A stretch of DNA of 64,000 nucleotides from Caldimicrobium sp. (GCA_025060015.1 JANXDB010000054.1:20924-84923), one strand, 5' to 3'; counted from the first letter of the stretch, positions 8,369 to 17,946 are shown. The notes: a model not told the origin generated them from the letters alone. Numbers and translations: made by a program.

Positions 8369-9694
8369 GATCTCTCCAAATACCCTTTTAAAGATGGTAT
8401 CTACATGTTTAAGATAGATTTTCATGTCAAAGATTTTCTCAATTTCATCTTTAGACAGATAGGTTTTAATTTGCTCATCTTTCAAGATTTCCTCCTTGAA
8501 GGATAAAGTTTCATCATGCCATACTCTCATAGCTATATCCTGAACAAGAAGATAGGCCTCCTCTCGAGTAAGGCCTTTATTCACCAGGGCTAGAAGTAGA
8601 TATTGCGAAAAGATAAGTCCCCTTGTTAGAGCTAAGTTCCTCTGCATCCTTTCAGGGTATACCTGTAGATTTTTCAAGACATAGCTCAACCTTGCCAGTG
8701 CGAAATCTGTCAGAGTAGTTGCCGAGGGGATTATCATTCTCTCTACCGAAGAGTGACTGATATCTCTTTCATGCCAAAGGGACACATTTTCAAGGGCTGG
8801 TATTGCGTATGCCCTGATAGTTCTTGCTAAACCACAGAGATTTTCCGTTAGGATGGGGTTCCTTTTGTGTGGCATAGCGGAAGAACCCTTTTGGCCTGCT
8901 CCAAAGGGCTCTTCTGCCTCTAAGACCTCGGTCCTTTGAAGATGTCTTATTTCGGTTGCTATCTTTTCAATTGAAGAGGCAAGAATGGCCAGGGCACAGA
9001 GATATTCGGCATAGCGGTCCCGAGGAACAACTTGATTAGATATGGGTTCTGGCTTAAGCCCAAGCTTCTCACAGGTATAGGCTTCTACTTCAGGAGGAAG
9101 ATGGGCAAAGGTTCCCACTGCTCCTGATATCTTGCCGTAAGATATGTTTTCCTTTGCTCGAAGAAGCCTCTCTTTGTTGCGTTTCATCTCCTCATAAAAA
9201 AGAGCAAACTTCAATCCAAATGTGATGGGCTCGGCATGTATACCGTGGGTCCTACCAATCATCGGAGTATCCTTGTGGGCAAAGGCCCTCTCCTTTATAA
9301 TTTCCAATAGGTTATCAAGACCCTCAAGAATTATCTCCATGGCCTTTCTCATCCTATATGCCATAGCAGTATCAAGCATATCCGAGGAGGTCATCCCTAA
9401 GTGAAGGTACCTTGCTGAAGGACCAACAAGCTCTGCTATATGGGTTAAAAAGGCAATCACATCATGCCTTGTCTCCCTTTCAATCTCCTCAACCCTTTTC
9501 ACGTTTTCAGTGGTAAAGCCCTGTTCTAAGTAAGGAGTGAGTTTCTCTTTTAGGATTAGATAGTCTTGCTCTGGAACCTTGCCAAGCCTATACCAGGCTT
9601 CCATGGCATAAAATTCAACCAAAAGCCAGCTCCTTAGTTTTTCTTCCTCACTCCATAGTTTTACCATGACCGGACGACTATATCTTAGAATCAT
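8363..9694 (-). CDS. purB: adenylosuccinate lyase
   Basis: It performs two beta-eliminations in purine synthesis, on SAICAR and adenylosuccinate. 443 residues of the fumarase/aspartase superfamily, with the signature GSSAMPHKRNP and catalytic His in GRTHGIHAEP and MTSSDMLDTA. The ATG at 9694 has an AAGGGG leader; an upstream TTG at 9712 without a ribosome site is less likely. It has its own promoter at 9739-9766 and is not linked to other purine genes here. Confidence 0.96.
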   Translation of the reverse strand: MILRYSRPVMVKLWSEEEKLRSWLLVEFYAMEAWYRLGKVPEQDYLILKEKLTPYLEQGFTTENVKRVEEIERETRHDVIAFLTHIAELVGPSARYLHLGMTSSDMLDTAMAYRMRKAMEIILEGLDNLLEIIKERAFAHKDTPMIGRTHGIHAEPITFGLKFALFYEEMKRNKERLLRAKENISYGKISGAVGTFAHLPPEVEAYTCEKLGLKPEPISNQVVPRDRYAEYLCALAILASSIEKIATEIRHLQRTEVLEAEEPFGAGQKGSSAMPHKRNPILTENLCGLARTIRAYAIPALENVSLWHERDISHSSVERMIIPSATTLTDFALARLSYVLKNLQVYPERMQRNLALTRGLIFSQYLLLALVNKGLTREEAYLLVQDIAMRVWHDETLSFKEEILKDEQIKTYLSKDEIEKIFDMKIYLKHVDTIFKRVFGEIS

Positions 9695-9738
9695 ATAACA
9701 CCCCTTTGCCAAATGGAATTTATTTTAAGGAGGTTTCT

Positions 9739-9766
9739 ATTTTACCAGATTTATGTCCCTTAGCAA
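9739..9766 (-). promoter_or_regulatory. promoter of purB
   Basis: Minus strand: -35 TTGCTA (9766-9761), 16-base spacer, -10 TAAAAT (9744-9739), preceded by TGG as an extended -10. Confidence 0.5.
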
Positions 9767-9784
9767 AAATTAAGGCTCTATACC

Positions 9785-9812
9785 TTGTTTTTTGAAGATT
9801 TTTCTTTAGAAT
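9785..9812 (+). promoter_or_regulatory. promoter of the DUF3782 gene (leaderless type)
   Basis: -35 TTGTTT (9785-9790), 16-base spacer, -10 TAGAAT (9807-9812), then seven bases to the ATG at 9820. There is no Shine-Dalgarno sequence. Confidence 0.5.
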
Positions 9813-9819
9813 TTTACTT

Positions 9820-10587
9820 ATGAGGCAGAGAAAAAAAACTCTAACTAAACATCAATTACGTCAGATCATCTTAGAAAAATTGCCAGCCCTACTTGAAAAG
9901 GAACCCCCTCTTCGAGATTTCATTGCAGGCTTTTTTAAGACCCATTTTTCAGAAAAGGAGCAAACCGAAAGAGATATCAAATTTCTCATGGAGGAAATCG
10001 TTAGGCTCCGTGAAGAAAGTGAAAAACGTTGGACTGAGGCTTTGCAGAGATTAGATGAGCAATCAAAAATACTCGATGAACACTCTAAAATTTTAAGGGA
10101 ACATTCCAAAATTTTAAGGGAACATTCAGAAAGGTTGGAGCAACTATCAAAGGAGCTCATATCACTCAGAAAAAGGCAGGATGTGCAGATTGTGGCTTTA
10201 GGTGCTCGATGGGACATCAAATCTGAAAACACCTTTAGAAATGCCTTAAAAGGTCTTCTTGAGGAGACCTTCCCGATTAGGGTGGATAGATACGAAACTA
10301 CTGATCTTGATGGAGAGGTCTTTGAGGGACATCCAGGAAAGATTGTGGAACTTGATCTTATTATTCGTGACGGAGAGCTCATAGTTGCAGAGCTTAAATC
10401 CTCAATAAGTCCAGCGGATGTATGGATCTTTGAAAAGAAGGTAAAACTCTTCGAAAAGAGAGAAGGGAAAAAGGTCCATAAGAAGGTCATTATTTCTCCC
10501 ATGATTGATCCCAAGGCCCTGGATTTTTGCAAAGAGTTAAATATTGTGGCATATACCGATGTGCCCTATCCAGAAGAGGGATTATAG
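9820..10587 (+). CDS. DUF3782-type coiled-coil protein with PD-(D/E)XK nuclease-like fold
   Basis: 255 residues. A charged helical N-terminus leads into a coiled coil (about 45-125) with seven-residue repeats, three of the form SKILxEH followed by SERLEQL. The C-terminal domain (about 125-255) has the nuclease-fold pattern ELDLIIRDGELIVAELKSS, where E/D, E and K would be the metal-site residues. Such genes are common in archaea and thermophiles and are of unknown function; relatives are sometimes listed as nuclease-like. The ATG has no ribosome site and a -10 box seven bases upstream. mdh follows by 19 bases. Confidence 0.8.
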   Translation: MRQRKKTLTKHQLRQIILEKLPALLEKEPPLRDFIAGFFKTHFSEKEQTERDIKFLMEEIVRLREESEKRWTEALQRLDEQSKILDEHSKILREHSKILREHSERLEQLSKELISLRKRQDVQIVALGARWDIKSENTFRNALKGLLEETFPIRVDRYETTDLDGEVFEGHPGKIVELDLIIRDGELIVAELKSSISPADVWIFEKKVKLFEKREGKKVHKKVIISPMIDPKALDFCKELNIVAYTDVPYPEEGL

Positions 10588-10606
10588 ATCTAAGGGAGGA
10601 GGTGAA

Positions 10607-11533
10607 ATGAAACTCAGCATTATAGGTGCAGGAGCCGTAGGCACAAGCTGTGCTCATTGGGCTTTGGTGAAGAGGGTTGCTCAGGAAATTGCACTTTTTG
10701 ACATAGTACCTGGTTTAGCCAAAGGCAAAGCTCTTGATGTTGCCCAAAGTGCCCCTCTCTTTAATTTTTCTGGAAAGATCTACGGAACTGAAGATTTTTC
10801 CCTTCTTGAGGGAAGCGATGTGGTAATCATTACCGCAGGAAAACCACGAACACCCGGTATGAGCAGAGAAGATCTGCTTAAGATTAACGCCGAAATAGTT
10901 AAGTCCTGTGCCGAAAAGATTCGTCTATATGCTCCCAATAGCATTGTCATCGTTGTCTCCAACCCCCTTGATGCCATGGTTTATGTGGCCTACAAGGTAA
11001 CCGGTTTTCCTAAAGAGCAAATCATGGGAATGGCTGGAGTTTTAGACTCAGCAAGGTACAGATATTTTATAGCTGAAACCTTAGGAGTTTCACCCAGGGA
11101 TGTCCAAGCTCTGGTTATGGGTGTTCATGGAGATCTAATGCTTCCACTGATAAGACTTGCCAATGTGGCTGGAATTCCAATCACAGAGCTTCTGTCTCGG
11201 GATAAAATCGAAGAAATAGTCATTAAAACCAAGTATGGTGGTGGCGAAATCGTCAATCTCTTGAAAACAGGAAGCGCCTTTACCACACCAGGGCTTGCAA
11301 CCATAGAGATGGCAGAAAGTATCCTAAAGGATGAAAAGAGGGTCCTTACCTGTTCAGTGTTACTTGAGGGAGAGTATGGTATAAATGGTGTTTTCCTTGG
11401 AGTCCCTGTGATTGTCGGAAGAAGGGGAGTAGAAAGAATTCTTGAGATACACCTCGAACCTGAGGAACTAAGTGCCCTCCATCAAAGCGCCAAAGCCTGC
11501 CAGGAGTTGATAAACGCCTTACCTGAACTATAG
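10607..11533 (+). CDS. mdh: malate dehydrogenase (LDH-like type)
   Basis: It interconverts malate and oxaloacetate with NAD(P). 308 residues: the Rossmann start MKLSIIGAGAVGTS, the substrate loop GKPRTPGMSR (the Arg-Met-Arg arrangement points to malate rather than lactate), SNPLDAM, and the catalytic His in GVHGDLM. The ATG at 10607 has GGGAGGAGGTG upstream; the frame extends further 5' but overlaps the previous gene without reason. It converges on arsC with a six-base overlap. Confidence 0.94.
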   Translation: MKLSIIGAGAVGTSCAHWALVKRVAQEIALFDIVPGLAKGKALDVAQSAPLFNFSGKIYGTEDFSLLEGSDVVIITAGKPRTPGMSREDLLKINAEIVKSCAEKIRLYAPNSIVIVVSNPLDAMVYVAYKVTGFPKEQIMGMAGVLDSARYRYFIAETLGVSPRDVQALVMGVHGDLMLPLIRLANVAGIPITELLSRDKIEEIVIKTKYGGGEIVNLLKTGSAFTTPGLATIEMAESILKDEKRVLTCSVLLEGEYGINGVFLGVPVIVGRRGVERILEIHLEPEELSALHQSAKACQELINALPEL

Positions 11534-11944
11534 TTGTTTGATCAATGTTTCAACGGATCTTTTTATCTCTTCTCTAATCTCCCTTAATCTCTGTAAAATC
11601 TCTTCCTTTGATCCCTCTAACTTAGCTGGATCTGGAAAAGACCAATGAATTAACCTTGCTGTGGGCAAGTATGGACAGGACTGCCTTGCAGAATCACAAA
11701 GAGTCACCACCAGATCAAGGCTCTCCACAGGTATTTCCTCTAATCCCTTTGGCCTTGCAGAGCTTAGATCAAAACCCTCTTCTTGCATAACCTCCACCAC
11801 TAAAGGATTTACCTCCTTTTCAGGTAGGGCACCAGCAGAGTAGACTTCTATCTCCTTTTTATACAAATTAGCAAAGTATTTCCCATAGGCCTCTGCCATC
11901 TGACTTCTTGCAGTATTTCCAGTGCAAATAAAGGCAATCTTCAT
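11528..11944 (-). CDS. arsC: arsenate reductase, thioredoxin-coupled (LMW phosphatase fold)
   Basis: 138 residues with the low-molecular-weight phosphatase P-loop CTGNTARS at Cys7 and the second redox pair in LCDSARQSCP, the three-cysteine arrangement of thioredoxin-dependent ArsC. The SFPDP motif supplies the Asp general acid. It would reduce arsenate to arsenite. No arsenite exporter or ArsR is adjacent, so it is a lone gene. Tail-to-tail with mdh. Confidence 0.88.
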   Translation of the reverse strand: MKIAFICTGNTARSQMAEAYGKYFANLYKKEIEVYSAGALPEKEVNPLVVEVMQEEGFDLSSARPKGLEEIPVESLDLVVTLCDSARQSCPYLPTARLIHWSFPDPAKLEGSKEEILQRLREIREEIKRSVETLIKQL

Positions 11945-12034
11945 ATTACTTAGATTTTGCTTTAGCGTGATTTCATTTTACAATATAACACACTCTTGTT
12001 AAATTTACATTAAAAAGTTAGGTGTCTGTAATCC

Positions 12035-12865
12035 ATGACTGGTATTCTATACGTGGTATCTCTTCCCATTGGAAACCTAAAGGACATTACTTTACGAGCT
12101 TTAGCGGTCTTAAAGGAAGTAGACCTTATTCTCACAGAGGATACTAGAAGCTTTCAAAAAATTGCCAAAGCTTATGAAATTCCACCTAAAAAATTAATCA
12201 GTTTTTACCGAGAAAAGGAGATTAAAAAGGAGGATAGGATCATAGAGATTCTGAAGGAGGGGAAAAAGATTGCTCTGTGTAGTGAAGCGGGAACCCCTCT
12301 CATCTCTGATCCCGGAAGTAGATTAATTCAAAGGGCTTATCGAGAGGGGATAAAGGTTGTGCCTATCCCTGGTGCTTCAGCCCTCAGCTGTGCCCTTTCT
12401 GTCTCCGGAATAGATCTATCAGAGGGATTCGTCTTTCTTGGCTTTCCTCCTAAAAAAGAAAAATTACTCCGAGAGAGACTTAGCAAGATTCCCCCTGATC
12501 TACCCCTAATCCTTTTTATTTCTCCCCATGATTTCCCTGAAATCATTGCACTCCTACTTAAGATTCTTGGCAACAGAGAGGTCTTTTTAGCAAGAGAACT
12601 AACCAAGTTTCACGAGGAGTTACTTCTTACCACTTTAGATGAGCTATCTAAAAGAGAGGCAGTGCGAGGAGAGATTACCATTGTTGTGGGGAGACCATAT
12701 GGAGAAGAATTTCAAGTAAAAGAGAAGCCTTCAGTTGAACACTTACAGAGAAGATATCTTGAGCTTAAAGCCAGGGGGTTGCGAAAAAGAGAAATAGCAA
12801 AGATCTTGGCAGTAGAACTTGGGATAACCGCCAAGGATATCTATGAAGTGATTAGGAATCTTTAA
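12035..12865 (+). CDS. rsmI: 16S rRNA (cytidine-1402 2'-O)-methyltransferase
   Basis: 276 residues of the tetrapyrrole-methylase-fold RsmI family: MTGILYVVSLPIGNLKDIT, LTEDTRSF, SEAGTPLISDPG and the PGASAL motif for SAM binding. The C-terminal helical domain is present. A TTTACA and a TGTAAT 17 bases apart lie just upstream, but the spacing to the ATG is too short for that pair to be trusted as the promoter. Convergent with ispG, four-base overlap. Confidence 0.95.
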   Translation: MTGILYVVSLPIGNLKDITLRALAVLKEVDLILTEDTRSFQKIAKAYEIPPKKLISFYREKEIKKEDRIIEILKEGKKIALCSEAGTPLISDPGSRLIQRAYREGIKVVPIPGASALSCALSVSGIDLSEGFVFLGFPPKKEKLLRERLSKIPPDLPLILFISPHDFPEIIALLLKILGNREVFLARELTKFHEELLLTTLDELSKREAVRGEITIVVGRPYGEEFQVKEKPSVEHLQRRYLELKARGLRKREIAKILAVELGITAKDIYEVIRNL

Positions 12866-13956
12866 ACATTTAGCCTTTCTGGGTGTTCCCTCAGAAATCT
12901 CTCTATTTCTGCGAAAAAGACCTTTAGAAGCTCTTCTTCCTTAACCTTTTTAATGATCTTTCCCTCACGAAAGATCAGACCAACCCCCTTGCCTCCAGCA
13001 ATCCCTAAATCGGCAATCTTTGCCTCTCCAGGACCATTCACCACGCACCCCATAACTGCAAGCTTTAAATTTGCTCTAATGTTTCTAGCCCACCTCTCAA
13101 CCTCCTCATAAAGCTTCATCAGATCGATCTCACACCTTCCACAGGTGGGACAGGCAATTATATCAGGATGAAGGGTTCGCAAACCTAAATTCCTCAAAAT
13201 CTCGAAGGCAACGTAAACCTCCTCCACTGGATCGGCAGTAAGAGAGACTCTAATGGTATCACCGATACCTTTCATAAGTAAATGTGTTATCGCCATGGTA
13301 TTCTTTATAGTTCCGGCAAGCAACCCTCCAGCCTCTGTTACACCAATATGTAGCGGAAAATCGGATTTTTTGGAGAACTCTTCATAGGCCTTCACTGTAT
13401 CCCACCAGTTAGAGGATTTAAGAGACACCTTTAGGTTGTAGAAATCAAACCTTTCAATTACATATTCAACCCACCGCAGGGCACTCTCTACCATGGCCTT
13501 AGGACCAGGGGTTCGATACTTTCTCAAAAACTCCGCCTCAAGGGAGCCAGCGTTAATGCCAATTCTTAGGCAAACTCCCACCTCTTTACATCCCCGAAGG
13601 AGAGCATCAAGGTGCTTCTTACTTTTAATAGTGCCTGGATTAATGCGTATCCCAGCAACACCTGCCAAAAGTGCCTTCTCTCCAAGAGAGATGTCAAAGT
13701 GAAGATCGGCAATCACAGGCAGGGGAGAGTTTCTAACAATTTCCTTTAAAGCCAAAGCAGCCCTCTCATCAGGCACAGCCACCCTCACGATCTCGCAACC
13801 AGCCTCACTTAAAGCCTCAATCTGAGAAAGGGTTGCCCCTATATCCTTGGTATCAGTATTAGTCATACTCTGAACCCTTATGGGATTATCCCCTCCGATA
13901 CCAACTTTACCCACCCAAATCTCTCGAGTTTTTCTTCTGCTGATTCTCGGAAACAT
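12862..13956 (-). CDS. ispG: 4-hydroxy-3-methylbut-2-enyl-diphosphate synthase (flavodoxin/ferredoxin)
   Basis: 4Fe-4S enzyme of the MEP pathway, turning MEcPP into HMBPP. It has the family opening RRKTREIWVGKVGIGGDNPI, QSMTNTDT, and the cluster ligands CPTCGRC and GCVVNGPGE. The ATG at 13956 has AAGGGGAGAA before it and matches the family N-terminus; another ATG at 13977 would add seven residues. Compact bacterial form of about 364 residues. Confidence 0.95.
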   Translation of the reverse strand: MFPRISRRKTREIWVGKVGIGGDNPIRVQSMTNTDTKDIGATLSQIEALSEAGCEIVRVAVPDERAALALKEIVRNSPLPVIADLHFDISLGEKALLAGVAGIRINPGTIKSKKHLDALLRGCKEVGVCLRIGINAGSLEAEFLRKYRTPGPKAMVESALRWVEYVIERFDFYNLKVSLKSSNWWDTVKAYEEFSKKSDFPLHIGVTEAGGLLAGTIKNTMAITHLLMKGIGDTIRVSLTADPVEEVYVAFEILRNLGLRTLHPDIIACPTCGRCEIDLMKLYEEVERWARNIRANLKLAVMGCVVNGPGEAKIADLGIAGGKGVGLIFREGKIIKKVKEEELLKVFFAEIERFLREHPERLNV

Positions 13957-14039
13957 TTCTCCCCTTGTCTTTTGCATTAAGGTTATTTATATATATTGTT
14001 ATAGACATTACCCATAAAATTTTAGATAGAGGTGATGCT

Positions 14040-14870
14040 ATGTTTAAAATTGTAACATTGATTTTACTTTTTTTAACTATCTTCAACTTATCCAATGCAC
14101 GCAGCACAGAAATCCAGAAATTTACCTTCGGAGTTGTGCCCCAATTTCCTCCGGATTTTATTGAGCAGGCCTGGGGACCTGTACTTAGAGAAATATCCCT
14201 GCGCAGTGGTTACCTTTTTGAATTGAAAATCAAAAAAACTATACCTGAATTCGAGAAGGGTTTCCTTAGTGGTGAATTCGACTTTGCCTTCATGAATCCC
14301 TATCATATGGTTGTAGCAAGAAGAACCCAAAAGTATGAGCCTATCATAAGAGATGCTACTCCTTTAACAGGAATTTTAGTTGTTAAAAAGGAAAGCTCCA
14401 TCTCTAAGGTTGAAGATCTGAATGGAGCAACGATAGCCTTTCCTGCGCCCAATGCCTTTGGGGCTTCTCTTTATATGAGGGCCCTTCTTACTGAAAAATT
14501 TAAGATCAAGTTCACTCCTAAGTATGTGAAGACCCATGATAATGCCTACCGGCATGTAGTTTTAGGTTTGGCAGAGGCTGGAGGCGGGGTAAATCAGACC
14601 TTTCAAAGACAACCAGATGAGATACGCAATCAACTACGTATTCTCTATGAAACACCACCCTCTGCTCCCCACCCAATAGCAGTTCATCCCAGAGTCCCTC
14701 AAAAGGTAAGAGAAATATTCGTCAAACTCTTTTTTGAGATCTTAAGGGAAAAACAATTTGAAGAAAATTTTAAAAACATGCAGCTACCTCAACCACTCTT
14801 AGCAGACTACAAAAGAGATTATAAACCCCTCGAAAAGTTGAAATTGGAGAGATACTGGGTTGAAGAATAA
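14040..14870 (+). CDS. PhnD-like periplasmic phosphate/phosphonate-type binding protein
   Basis: 276 residues starting at the ATG at 14040, with GAGGTG upstream. The first about 20 residues are a signal peptide (MFKIVTLILLFLTIFNLSNA). The mature part has the PhnD-type two-lobed pattern: FGVVPQFPPD, the FAFMNPYHMV loop and the FPAPNAFGASLYMRALL segment. No ABC permease or ATPase gene is near. Instead its stop overlaps a hybrid histidine kinase by eleven bases, which points to a sensory role in presenting an oxyanion to the kinase. The ligand is not determinable. Confidence 0.85.
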   Translation: MFKIVTLILLFLTIFNLSNARSTEIQKFTFGVVPQFPPDFIEQAWGPVLREISLRSGYLFELKIKKTIPEFEKGFLSGEFDFAFMNPYHMVVARRTQKYEPIIRDATPLTGILVVKKESSISKVEDLNGATIAFPAPNAFGASLYMRALLTEKFKIKFTPKYVKTHDNAYRHVVLGLAEAGGGVNQTFQRQPDEIRNQLRILYETPPSAPHPIAVHPRVPQKVREIFVKLFFEILREKQFEENFKNMQLPQPLLADYKRDYKPLEKLKLERYWVEE

Positions 14871-17133
14871 AGCCAACTTCTTTGACCTATCAAAATGGAG
14901 ATTTGGTAATCAACTCCTTTTTGTCTTTTTTCTGATCTTTTTAACTACCGGTGTGATAGTAAATTATCTGAACTATTACCTGCAAGTTAATCGTTTTCAA
15001 AATCTAATTTATCATAAGGTTAAATTAACAAGAGAGCTTCTCACTTCAGCTATTCTAACACCACTACTTAACGAGGACTTTGATAAAATAGAGAGATATT
15101 TGATGAATGTAGTAGATACCGAAAATCAAGTGATAGGTGTTAAACTGATTAGTTCTTCGGGAATTATCCTACTATCTGCCATTCAGAGTAACGGAACAAC
15201 AAAGATCCAATATCCTCGTAGCCCCTTTGAGCTTCAACTGGAGGATAAATATATAGAAAGGGAGAGTGACTGGCTCTATATATTCCCAGTCAAAGTCACT
15301 CCCCAAAGTCCTCCTTTAGCCTGGATTTCTCTAAGTTACTCCAAAGAACTTCTCACTACAATAAAAAGAGAGAGCTTGCTCACCAATATCTTCACATTCC
15401 TTGCCGCTTTGATAGTAAATTTTCTAATCATCGGTATTTTCTCTAAGACTTTTCAAAAAGACCTCAATCTCATCACCGACTTCTTAATCAATCTTCCCGA
15501 GAGATATGGCTCATTCTCAAGAGATGTTTTGCATTCCCAGGAAATGCAAACCTTACAAAGCATAGCAAACAAATTATCGGCTATTCTCAAAGAACAAAGA
15601 GAAAAAATTTATGAAGAGAAAAATAAACTTGAGACTATTCAAAATGTCATAAAGGAAGGTTTAGTGGTGGTTGATAGAGATTTAAAAATTATTCACTTTA
15701 ACAAAGCCTTTCTGGGTCTTACAGAGAGTCCTCCCCAAGGGGATTTGGAGGGGGTCAGATTACCTGATATACTACCACTTCACGAAGAAGATTCAAATGA
15801 GTGTCTGTGGAAAGGTAAAATAATCTCCTTGATCGATAAATTTCTACTTGGTGAAACCGACTTATCTAATGTTGAAGCTGTACAGAGATTATCTGATGGA
15901 ATGGAAAGATATCTTGAACTGAGTTTTAGCCCCTATCAATTGGAGACGGGAAAAAGGGGGCTTGTGGTGCTCATGAGAAATGTAACAGAAAGGAAAAAAC
16001 TTCAAAAAAAGATGTTAATCATGGATAAGTTAGAGACAGTGAATAAATTAGCGGGTGGTATTGCCCATGATTTGAACAACTACTTAGCCTCTCTCTATAA
16101 TTATCTAAACCTACTAAAGCTTAGACTCCTAAAACAGGAGATTTCCTTTGAAGACAACTTTAACAAATTAGAAAGCCTTCTAACCAAAATGACCAATCTC
16201 ACTTACCAACTACTCAATCTAAGCAAGGGAAATGCACCTATCATGAAGCCAGCAAACATAACAGACCTCATCAAAGAAGTAGCCAATTTTTGTTTTAGCG
16301 GATCACCTATTACCTTTAGCTTAAAGGAAGAGGGTGAAATCAGAAGTTTTCTCTTTGATGAAAATCAAATGGCACAGGTTTTTCAAAACCTGTTTATAAA
16401 TTCCAAGGAAGCCATGCCAGAGGGAGGTAAAGTTTCCGTTACCTTAACGGTAAAGGAAAAACCACAAACTCAAGAGGGTTCTGCAAAGGAAAAATGGGTC
16501 GTGATTGAAGTTTCTGACACGGGAACGGGAATTCCAGAGGATATCATGTCACGAATTTTTGAACCCTTCTTTACCACAAAAAAGACTGGTTCAGGTCTTG
16601 GGCTAACCATAGTCTCACAGATTATCAAAAATCACGGAGGTGAAATAGAAGTTCACTCCAAGGTTGGTGTAGGCACCACCTTTGTTTTAAAATTGCCTTA
16701 TAAAGAAGTTTCATCCACCGAGGAGATGAAAACTGATACTCCATCCTGGAACTTTGAAGGTCTGAGGATATTAATTGTTGATGATGAAGTAGATATCATC
16801 GAACCTTTAAAAGTCATCTTATCAGACCTTGGTTTCGAGGTTGAAGCAGTTAGTAGTCCTTTGAAAGCCATGGATCTCTTCAGAGAAGCTCTGGAGAAGA
16901 AGAGGCCCTTTGAGATCGTTCTTACCGATTACACTATGCCTGATATGACAGGTGATAAACTAATAAAAACCTTAAAAAAGATAAATTCAGAATTTAAGGC
17001 TATCCTCTCCACAGGTTATGCTGATATCACCATTACTTCAAACACTGAAGAATATCAATTTGATGGCATACTAAAAAAACCTTACAAGTTTGAGGATCTG
17101 TTGAAGACTTTACATTTCGTTATTTACAAATAA
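14860..17133 (+). CDS. hybrid sensor histidine kinase with PAS and receiver domains
   Basis: 757 residues. An N-terminal membrane helix (about 18-40), a periplasmic sensor region (40-170) and a second helix (about 178-200) are followed by a coiled linker and a PAS domain (about 260-380). The HisKA domain has the phospho-acceptor His403 in GGIAHDLNNY. The ATPase domain carries NLFINSKEAMPEGG, DTGTGIP and GSGLGLTIV. A C-terminal receiver follows (about 635-757; ILIVDDE, Asp690 in LTDYTMPD). The start is a TTG overlapping the binding-protein gene. No separate output regulator is adjacent. Confidence 0.9.
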   Translation: MKNKANFFDLSKWRFGNQLLFVFFLIFLTTGVIVNYLNYYLQVNRFQNLIYHKVKLTRELLTSAILTPLLNEDFDKIERYLMNVVDTENQVIGVKLISSSGIILLSAIQSNGTTKIQYPRSPFELQLEDKYIERESDWLYIFPVKVTPQSPPLAWISLSYSKELLTTIKRESLLTNIFTFLAALIVNFLIIGIFSKTFQKDLNLITDFLINLPERYGSFSRDVLHSQEMQTLQSIANKLSAILKEQREKIYEEKNKLETIQNVIKEGLVVVDRDLKIIHFNKAFLGLTESPPQGDLEGVRLPDILPLHEEDSNECLWKGKIISLIDKFLLGETDLSNVEAVQRLSDGMERYLELSFSPYQLETGKRGLVVLMRNVTERKKLQKKMLIMDKLETVNKLAGGIAHDLNNYLASLYNYLNLLKLRLLKQEISFEDNFNKLESLLTKMTNLTYQLLNLSKGNAPIMKPANITDLIKEVANFCFSGSPITFSLKEEGEIRSFLFDENQMAQVFQNLFINSKEAMPEGGKVSVTLTVKEKPQTQEGSAKEKWVVIEVSDTGTGIPEDIMSRIFEPFFTTKKTGSGLGLTIVSQIIKNHGGEIEVHSKVGVGTTFVLKLPYKEVSSTEEMKTDTPSWNFEGLRILIVDDEVDIIEPLKVILSDLGFEVEAVSSPLKAMDLFREALEKKRPFEIVLTDYTMPDMTGDKLIKTLKKINSEFKAILSTGYADITITSNTEEYQFDGILKKPYKFEDLLKTLHFVIYK

Positions 17134-17144
17134 ATTAACAAGGT

Positions 17145-17942
17145 ATGCTGAATTTTCTCTTTTTGGCAAAGGATACCTCCAAAATTCCGAAAGAGTTCTA
17201 TCTTGCTATTGATAGATTCCAAATCAAGCTCTTCACCCTTCCTGATTTCTCTGAAAAGCCCATTATCCAAAGGGAAATTTTCACAGGGATCATTGTGCTC
17301 GGAGGAGATGGAACCCTCTTAAAGGCCGTTCCTTTCGCTTATGAACTCAACCTACCAATATTAGGTGTAAACATGGGTAAATTTGGCTTTCTCACAGAGA
17401 TCTCACTTCACGAATTGGAAACAGTCCTTGATCTCTGGATAAAGGGAAGAGTCAATTTTGAAGAGCGAACACCTTTAGTTATCGATTACAGGGGCCATAA
17501 AATGATTGCGCTTAACGAAGGTGCTCTCCTTAAAGGTCCCTTAGGACGAGTCATAACCCTTCACTTAACTATCGAGGAAGAACCCTTTGTGAAAATACGT
17601 GGCGATGGGCTTATTGTCAGCACTCCTACAGGATCCACCGCTTACAACCTCAGTGCAGGTGGACCTGTCTTACATCCAAAGACAGAGGCTTTTGTCATAA
17701 CACCTATCTGTGCTTTTAAACCTCAAATGAGACCGCTTGTCTTTCCTGATAGATACAAAGTAAACATAACATTAGAAGAGGGAGGAGAGGAAGTCCATCT
17801 GCTGGTAGATGGACATACAAACTTGATACTCTCTGAGGGAGACCAAGTCTCCCTTACCAAAGCAGAGAGAAATATTAAAATAGTGCCTTCACCATCCAAA
17901 GGATACCTTCAGATTCTTCGGGAAAAGTTTGGCTGGCAGTAG
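17145..17942 (+). CDS. nadK: NAD kinase
   Basis: It phosphorylates NAD to NADP. 265 residues with GGDGTLLKAVPFAYELNLPILGVNMGKFGFLTE (the GGDG nucleotide motif) and the DGLIVSTPTGSTAYNLSAGG motif. The LVDGH motif near the C-terminus is present. An AAGG site precedes the ATG. It follows the histidine kinase by eleven bases and is probably co-transcribed with it. Confidence 0.95.
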   Translation: MLNFLFLAKDTSKIPKEFYLAIDRFQIKLFTLPDFSEKPIIQREIFTGIIVLGGDGTLLKAVPFAYELNLPILGVNMGKFGFLTEISLHELETVLDLWIKGRVNFEERTPLVIDYRGHKMIALNEGALLKGPLGRVITLHLTIEEEPFVKIRGDGLIVSTPTGSTAYNLSAGGPVLHPKTEAFVITPICAFKPQMRPLVFPDRYKVNITLEEGGEEVHLLVDGHTNLILSEGDQVSLTKAERNIKIVPSPSKGYLQILREKFGWQ

Positions 17943-17946
17943 TTCC

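Noticed and set aside
12003..12034. TTTACA-N17-TGTAAT as the rsmI promoter
   Set aside because: The -10 box would be only two bases from the ATG, placing the transcript start inside the gene.
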